Assembly: GCA_009705435.1 (NCBI GenBank)
Contig: WLTJ01000030.1
Span: 1-10,925 of the forward strand
Length of the DNA stretch: 10,925 bases
DNA from: Actinomycetota bacterium
GTDB taxonomy: Bacteria > Actinomycetota > Acidimicrobiia > Acidimicrobiales > Ilumatobacteraceae
Reading direction: 5' to 3'
Numbering within the stretch: position 1 is the first letter of the stretch; every line of letters starts with the position of its first letter. Shown here piece by piece: positions 7,286-10,925 of this stretch. Under the pieces are notes generated by a model that saw nothing but the letters and a program-made list of their open reading frames with translations, had not been told where the DNA came from and made no database searches. The translations under genes were made by a program, and so were the position numbers.

Positions 7286-8539
7286 TCAGATGTCCGGCGC
7301 GTAGTCGAAGGAGAAATCACCGATCCACACCACATCACCTGCGACAGCTCCGGCACGCGATAAGAGACGTGGTACGCCCAACTTTTTGAGCCGTTCCTCG
7401 ATGTAGGTCATCGCCTCAGGAGTCGTGACATCGTTGAGGTGCACGGCGCGTTCGGCCTTGCGACCGTGGACGCGAAATCCGCCACCGGCAGCTATTTTTT
7501 CCACCCACGAGCCGTCGGACTCAGGCTTGAGAATGACGCGACCTTCAAGTACAGGCAAATCGGCTCGCGCCGAGTGCACCAAACTTGCGAGGCGACCAAC
7601 CAACTCACGTAAACCTTGATTGGTGATGGCCGAAATCAGCATCCCTTCCCATTCATCAACCATGGCAACAGTCGCTGAGTCAGTCTTCGTGCCGACGATG
7701 ACTCGCGGGCGTTCAAGAAGACGGGGATCATATGATTCCAATTCGCGCAACAAAACATTTAGTTGATCCTCTGGTGATGTGTCATCAACTGGGGCTAAGT
7801 CAATCAAAATACACAACACCCGCGCCCGCTCAACGTGGCGCAAGAATCGGTGACCGAGTCCCTTTCCCTCCGCTGCACCTTCAATCAGACCTGGAATATC
7901 GGCCACGATAAATTCAGTGACATTGTCAATCCGTACGACTCCCAAGTTTGGTTCAAGAGTTGTAAATGGATACGCCGCGATTTTCGGTTTAGCCGCAGAA
8001 ATGACGCTGATCAATGTGCTTTTTCCAGCGTTGGGAAAACCAACTAAAGCCACATCGGCGATGAGTTTAAGTTCGAGTTTCAGCCACCGTTCAACGCCGC
8101 TTTCACCTTGCTCGGCAAAGTTCGGAGCGCGCCGACGGTTCGCCATGAAACGTGCATTGCCGCGTCCCCCGCGACCACCGTGAGCAGCCAACCAACGATC
8201 TCCATGATGAGTGAGGTCGGCAAGAATTTCTCCCGAGTACATATCCTTGATCAAGGTGCCTTCAGGAACCCTGACTTCCATGACATCACCGCGCTTACCG
8301 TGAAGGTCTTTACCTTTTCCGTGGACGCCGTTGCCGGCAATACGGTGGGGATGATCACGAAAAGCTAAGAGGGAGGCCACGTTGCGGTCTGCGACCATCC
8401 ACACATCGCCGCCTTGGCCACCATCGCCCCCGTTTGGGCCACCCATGGCCTCAGGACCCTCGCGACGAAAAGACACACAGCCTGCTCCGCCGTCACCGGC
8501 CCGCACATTTAGTTGGCATTCATCAACGAACTGGCTCAT
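7286..8539 (-). CDS. obgE: GTPase Obg/CgtA, ribosome assembly factor
   Basis: A 417-residue Obg GTPase, cytosolic and associated with the 50S subunit; it acts in late ribosome assembly and stress control. Three domains are visible. The glycine-rich Obg fold spans 1-158 (GDGGAG, GGPNGGDGGQGGDV, GGRGGRGNARF). The G domain has Walker A GFPNAGKST (167-175), switch I PFTTLEPNLG (191-200), DIPGL (214-218), G4 TKTD (284-287) and G5 SAI (303-305). The C-terminal OCT domain covers about 354-414 (FRVHGRKAER to VVWIGDFSFDY). Two points are odd: G4 reads TKxD instead of NKxD, and only 15 residues separate G4 from G5, noticeably fewer than in common Obg proteins. A good ribosome site (GAGAGG, 5 bases from the ATG) fixes the start. 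It is normally cotranscribed with rpmA, but here a divergent dgt gene separates them, so it needs its own promoter in 8540-8608. Confidence 0.95.
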   Translation of the reverse strand: MSQFVDECQLNVRAGDGGAGCVSFRREGPEAMGGPNGGDGGQGGDVWMVADRNVASLLAFRDHPHRIAGNGVHGKGKDLHGKRGDVMEVRVPEGTLIKDMYSGEILADLTHHGDRWLAAHGGRGGRGNARFMANRRRAPNFAEQGESGVERWLKLELKLIADVALVGFPNAGKSTLISVISAAKPKIAAYPFTTLEPNLGVVRIDNVTEFIVADIPGLIEGAAEGKGLGHRFLRHVERARVLCILIDLAPVDDTSPEDQLNVLLRELESYDPRLLERPRVIVGTKTDSATVAMVDEWEGMLISAITNQGLRELVGRLASLVHSARADLPVLEGRVILKPESDGSWVEKIAAGGGFRVHGRKAERAVHLNDVTTPEAMTYIEERLKKLGVPRLLSRAGAVAGDVVWIGDFSFDYAPDI

Positions 8540-8544
8540 TGCGA

Positions 8545-8550
8545 CCTCTC
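8545..8550 (-). promoter_or_regulatory. Ribosome binding site of obgE
   Basis: GAGAGG on the minus strand lies 5 bases before the obgE ATG at 8539. It is the clearest Shine-Dalgarno sequence in the window and contrasts with the divergent dgt gene, which lacks one. Confidence 0.65.
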
Positions 8551-8563
8551 ACTATGAACTTCT

Positions 8564-8569
8564 ACGATA
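8564..8569 (-). promoter_or_regulatory. Candidate -10 element for obgE
   Basis: TATCGT (TANNNT type) on the minus strand ends 24 bases before the obgE ATG. A transcript starting about 7 bases on would carry a short leader containing the GAGAGG ribosome site. No clear -35 is visible upstream, so this is tentative. Confidence 0.3.
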
Positions 8570-8596
8570 CCTCCGTCAGCACCCACACCCCCGACG

Positions 8597-8602
8597 TATT
8601 GT
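8597..8602 (+). promoter_or_regulatory. Candidate -10 element for the dGTPase-like gene
   Basis: TATTGT (TANNNT type) ends 6 bases before the GTG at 8609. The only nearby GGA directly abuts the GTG and cannot work as a ribosome site there. The arrangement fits a leaderless transcript starting at GTG. It would be meaningless if the true start is the ATG at 8663. Confidence 0.3.
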
Positions 8603-8608
8603 TGTGGA

Positions 8609-9772
8609 GTGAGCGACGATCCATTGACATCACCTAACGACAGCCCTCATACGGATCCAGATATGCAGGAACGGGCCGAACGCTGGGCCAGCACGATGGC
8701 CGGCTCAGACTCTGGATCTGGGGTGACCTTGGCCCATGCCGACTCGTGGGCAGGTACGGGCTCAGCCCAACATCGCTCCCGCTCCGAACGAGAAGAGGCC
8801 GAGGATTCAACTCTCAGTCGCTTGGCGACGCGTTCATTTGCTGCTGGTAATCGGGCCATTGCCGAACAAGCCGATCCATTTCGCACATGTTTTGAACGCG
8901 ATCGAGATCGTATTCTGCATGCTCCAGCGTTTCGCCGACTGGCAGGCAAAACACAAGTATTCGTCTTCCCCGATGATCACCAACGGACGCGCCTCACACA
9001 TGCCATCGAAGTTGCTCAGGTGGCCGCCTCTGTTGCTCGCCCACTCGGACTCAATGTCACGCTGACTGAAGCCATCGCCCTCGGCCATGATTGCGGTCAT
9101 GGACCCGGCGGCCATGCCAGCGAGGATGCATTAGCACCATACATTGACGGCGGCTTTGATCATGCGGTGTGGGGTGCAGACGTGACCCTCGTACCACTCA
9201 ATCTGTGCATCGAGACTCTCAACGGAATCCGCAACCATTCGTGGAGTCGCCCTGCGCCAGCAACTCCTGAAGGTGAAGTAGTCAGTTGGGCTGATCGCAT
9301 TGCTTATGTGTGTCATGACTTTGAAGATGCAGTCGATGCTGGCATCGTCACCCCCGATCAATTACCACCTTTAGTGAAATCACGTTGCGGTACGACTCGT
9401 TCGCAGCAACTCGGCACCTTCATTACCTCAATGGTGCAGGCCGCGATGAAGACTGGACGCATCGGCATGGAGCCAGATATTGCCGAAGCTCTCGCTGCTT
9501 TTCGCAAGTTCAATTACGAAGAGGTGTATCTGCGACCCGAAAGTCGTCACCAAGCAGATCAAGTCATCGCACTCTTACGTGCCCTCGTGGAGTTCTACAC
9601 CGTTTCGCCAGACCATCTCCCCGAAGACTTGCGTTTCACAAGTGGTTCATCCCAAGCCCAGCACTCCGCCGTGGCATATGTGGCTGGGATGACTGACCGT
9701 TTCGCATGCCGTCAAGGAGCGGTGCTTCTTGGATGGAGCGAGGATCGCCTCCCGCAAGGCATTGACGTCTGA
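8609..9772 (+). CDS. dgt: dGTP triphosphohydrolase-like HD-domain protein
   Basis: Predicted deoxynucleoside triphosphate triphosphohydrolase, releasing tripolyphosphate from dNTPs and so trimming dNTP pools in the cytosol. It is 387 residues from a GTG start. Residues 1-65 are polar, Ser/Asp/Glu-rich and probably disordered. The dGTPase core begins near DPFRTCFERDRDRILH (89-104) and continues with FRRLAGKTQVF (108-118). The metal-binding H..HD..D set is visible as THAIEVAQ (His131), GHDCGHGPGGHASEDAL (His160, Asp161) and SWADRIAYVCHDFEDA (Asp229). The length is close to bacterial Dgt proteins. ATG codons at 8663 and 8696 are alternative starts that would still keep the whole core; a weak GGA lies 7 bases before the ATG at 8663. 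The gene is transcribed opposite to its neighbours and separates rpmA from obgE. The dGTP preference is inferred from the family. Confidence 0.88.
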   Translation: MSDDPLTSPNDSPHTDPDMQERAERWASTMAGSDSGSGVTLAHADSWAGTGSAQHRSRSEREEAEDSTLSRLATRSFAAGNRAIAEQADPFRTCFERDRDRILHAPAFRRLAGKTQVFVFPDDHQRTRLTHAIEVAQVAASVARPLGLNVTLTEAIALGHDCGHGPGGHASEDALAPYIDGGFDHAVWGADVTLVPLNLCIETLNGIRNHSWSRPAPATPEGEVVSWADRIAYVCHDFEDAVDAGIVTPDQLPPLVKSRCGTTRSQQLGTFITSMVQAAMKTGRIGMEPDIAEALAAFRKFNYEEVYLRPESRHQADQVIALLRALVEFYTVSPDHLPEDLRFTSGSSQAQHSAVAYVAGMTDRFACRQGAVLLGWSEDRLPQGIDV

Positions 9773-9782
9773 CATGTCCTGA

Positions 9783-9820
9783 GATACAAAATGACCGCCC
9801 GAAGGCGGCCATTTAAAAAT
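9783..9820. terminator. Probable bidirectional terminator between dgt and rpmA
   Basis: A hairpin at 9789-9814 has 11-base arms with one mismatch (9794/9809), a GC-rich upper stem (CCGCC/GGCGG) and a CGAA loop. On the plus strand a short T run then AAAAAT follows; on the minus strand TTTTG follows. It lies 16 bases after the dgt stop and 23 bases after the rpmA stop on the other strand, so it can end both converging transcripts. The T tracts are short, so efficiency is uncertain. Confidence 0.72.
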
Positions 9821-9837
9821 ACCAAATATGAAAAGAC

Positions 9838-10092
9838 CTATTCGGCTGGAACCACATCAATCACTCGGCGACCTTTACGGCTACCGAACTGAACTGTTCC
9901 ATCGACTAAAGCGAACAATGTGTCATCGCCGCCACGGCCGACATTTTTACCTGCATGGAAAGTGGTGCCACGCTGGCGGATCAAAATCGTTCCAGCAGTA
10001 ATTGACGTTCCACCGAAAGATTTTACGCCGAGGCGTTGTGCGTTTGAGTCACGGCCGTTCCTTGTAGAGCCGCCGCCTTTAGTCTTGGACAT
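9838..10092 (-). CDS. rpmA: 50S ribosomal protein L27
   Basis: An 84-residue L27 protein whose N-terminus reaches toward the peptidyl-transferase centre of the 50S subunit. The family core is plain: KGGGSTRNGRDSNAQRLGVK (5-24), FGGTSITAGTILIRQRG, FHAGKNVGRGGDDTLFAL and a basic end. The first residues read MSKTKGGGS instead of the common MAHKKGGGS. There is no Firmicutes-type cleaved N-terminal extension. It starts 3 bases after the rplU stop with GAAAGG 7 bases before the ATG, so it is cotranscribed with rplU. Unlike the usual order, obgE does not follow directly; a hairpin and the convergent dgt gene lie downstream. Confidence 0.96.
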   Translation of the reverse strand: MSKTKGGGSTRNGRDSNAQRLGVKSFGGTSITAGTILIRQRGTTFHAGKNVGRGGDDTLFALVDGTVQFGSRKGRRVIDVVPAE

Positions 10093-10095
10093 GTG

Positions 10096-10407
10096 TCAGC
10101 CTTTCACGATTGAGGTGATCTCGACCACCTGATAGTGCTGGCGGTGACCATAACGACGGCGCTGATTAGTGCGGCGCTTATAGACAAAGCCGTTGATTTT
10201 AGGACCAGAAGCCGAGCCGACAATGCGACCCGAAACTTTCGATCCGGCGAGTTGGGTAGGTGTGGCGAGAACGGTACTGCCGTCGACGACCAGCACTGGC
10301 GTGAAGTCCACCTCGGCACCCTGTTCGAGGCCGAGAAGTTCTACATGCACTTGCTGGCCCTCGGCCACTCGGACCTGTTTGCCACCGGTTGCGATCACTG
10401 CGTACAT
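10096..10407 (-). CDS. rplU: 50S ribosomal protein L21
   Basis: A 103-residue L21 protein, an rRNA-binding component of the 50S subunit. It opens with the family's MYAVIATGGKQVRV, has GSKVSGRIVG in the middle, and ends with the basic stretch KRRTNQRRRYGHRQHYQVVEI (from about residue 77), typical for binding 23S rRNA. The length from the ATG at 10407 equals the usual size. The frame is also open upstream to an ATG at 10470 that overlaps the RNase E/G stop by one base (TGATG). That start would add 21 residues and would be translationally coupled. Neither start has a well-spaced ribosome binding site; the nearest purine run, AGGTAGAG, ends 12 bases before the ATG at 10407. I chose the conserved start. 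rpmA follows 3 bases downstream. Confidence 0.95.
   Translation of the reverse strand: MYAVIATGGKQVRVAEGQQVHVELLGLEQGAEVDFTPVLVVDGSTVLATPTQLAGSKVSGRIVGSASGPKINGFVYKRRTNQRRRYGHRQHYQVVEITSIVKG
10100..10105 (-). promoter_or_regulatory. Ribosome binding site of rpmA
   Basis: GAAAGG on the minus strand, inside the last codons of rplU, lies 7 bases before the rpmA ATG at 10092 and supports that start. Confidence 0.55.
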
Positions 10408-10416
10408 AGCGAATTG

Positions 10417-10466
10417 CGACTCTACCTGCAATAATGACCCAATAACAACGCCACCGTCGGGAGTCG
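10417..10466 (-). repeat. Inverted repeat in the rplU leader
   Basis: CGACTC at 10417-10422 and GAGTCG at 10461-10466 are perfect 6-base reverse complements separated by 38 bases. They occupy the short gap between RNase E/G and rplU. In the mRNA the downstream arm overlaps the AGGTAGAG purine run, so pairing could hide it. The arms are short and the loop long, so this may be chance. Confidence 0.25.
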
Positions 10467-10469
10467 TCA

Positions 10470-10925
10470 TCAGTTCAGCAAATCGTGGTTGACTTGAATC
10501 CCGCGACCCTCACAATTAGGGCACTGATCAGCGAAATTGGTGAGCAATCCCTCGCCGATCCGCTTGCGAGTCATTTCCACCAGACCGAGTTCAGAAATGT
10601 CGAAAACCTGAGTTCTGGTCTTATCGCGAGACAGAGCAGACTTGAAGGCATCGACCACCTTGCGACGGTTTTCCTTGATCTCCATGTCAATGAAGTCAAT
10701 GACGATGATGCCGCCAATATCGCGTAACCGCAGTTGATGGGCGACCTCCTCGGCTGCCTCAAGGTTGTTGGCGAATACAGTGGCCTCCAGGTTCGAGGTA
10801 CCCACATTGCGACCCGTATTGACGTCAATGACAGTGAGGGCTTCGGTGTGCTCGATAATCAATGATCCACCAGAGGGCAACCAAACTTTGCGATCCAGGG
10901 CTTTGTGGATCTGCTCATGCACATG
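10470..10925 (-). CDS. Ribonuclease E/G family protein (C-terminal part only)
   Basis: The last 151 residues of an RNase E/G endoribonuclease, which cuts single-stranded RNA in mRNA decay and rRNA/tRNA processing. The N-terminal part, with the S1 RNA-binding region, lies beyond the window. Visible is the catalytic DNase I-like subdomain: LPSGGSLIIEHTEALTVIDVN carries the first metal-binding Asp, and LRLRDIGGIIVIDFIDM the second (matching Asp303 and Asp346 of E. coli RNase E). DISELGLVEMTRKR follows. The zinc-link motif CPNCEGRG lies near the C-terminus, and the protein stops nine residues later. The small tetramer domain and scaffold tail of E. coli RNase E are therefore absent, which from memory is usual for actinobacterial members. 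rne versus rng cannot be decided from this part. It heads the rplU-rpmA cluster. Confidence 0.93.
   Translation of the reverse strand, partial: HVHEQIHKALDRKVWLPSGGSLIIEHTEALTVIDVNTGRNVGTSNLEATVFANNLEAAEEVAHQLRLRDIGGIIVIDFIDMEIKENRRKVVDAFKSALSRDKTRTQVFDISELGLVEMTRKRIGEGLLTNFADQCPNCEGRGIQVNHDLLN

Noticed and set aside
7285..7356. Longer proB with 24 extra N-terminal residues starting at 7356
   Set aside because: The extra residues are the obgE C-terminus read in another frame, and the family start MRVVAKIG lies at 7284, right after the obgE stop.
8434..8637. Small plus-strand frame across the obgE/dgt divergent region
   Set aside because: Most of it is antisense to obgE and it overlaps the dgt start in another frame; no motif or ribosome site supports it.
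1..10925. CRISPR array, tRNA, rRNA or insertion sequence
   Set aside because: No repeated spaced units, no tRNA-like cloverleaf or rRNA stretch was recognised, and no transposase-like protein appears on either strand.

Overview
The window looks like chromosomal core-genome DNA from an actinobacterium. The gene order RNase E/G - rplU - rpmA - obgE - proB is the classic actinobacterial (and wider bacterial) arrangement. The RNase E/G protein ends just after its zinc-link CPxC motif, as I recall for actinobacterial forms. The moderate GC content and the protein flavour suggest a low-GC aquatic lineage, perhaps Acidimicrobiia. That placement is inference from memory, not a database result. No phage, transposon, CRISPR or tRNA signal was seen, and coding density is very high: no gene-free stretch exceeds about 100 bases.

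Layout. (1) Positions 1-4423, minus strand: four tightly packed genes, transcribed in the order MoxR-type AAA ATPase, CoxE-like VWA protein, histidine phosphatase, GMC flavin oxidoreductase (its C-terminus lies beyond the window). Gaps are 23, 6 and 3 bases, so one transcript is likely. (2) Positions 4424-4515: a 92-base divergent promoter region holding a nested inverted repeat. (3) Positions 4516-6201, plus strand: murJ, the lipid II flippase, which overlaps the end of proB tail to tail by 21 bases. (4) Positions 6181-8539, minus strand: obgE then proB, one base apart. (5) Positions 8609-9772, plus strand: a dGTPase-like HD hydrolase set between rpmA and obgE in the opposite direction. (6) Positions 9783-9820: a hairpin that could serve both converging units. 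(7) Positions 9838-10925, minus strand: RNase E/G (partial), rplU and rpmA.

Functionally most of the window is housekeeping: RNA turnover and rRNA maturation (RNase E/G), large-subunit proteins L21 and L27, ribosome-assembly GTPase Obg, proline synthesis (ProB), peptidoglycan export (MurJ) and dNTP pool control (dGTPase). The least understood part is the MoxR/VWA/phosphatase/GMC block. Its AAA-VWA pair resembles the CoxD/CoxE maturation chaperones, but no molybdenum hydroxylase genes are in view.

Three genes that begin new transcription units (moxR-like, murJ, dgt) each have a TANNNT -10-like hexamer 6-8 bases before the start codon and no well-placed Shine-Dalgarno sequence. This suggests leaderless transcripts. 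I did not find a clearly novel system. The best leads are the AAA-VWA-phosphatase-GMC block, the nested repeat in its promoter region, the interrupted rpmA-obgE junction and the unusual Obg G4 region.
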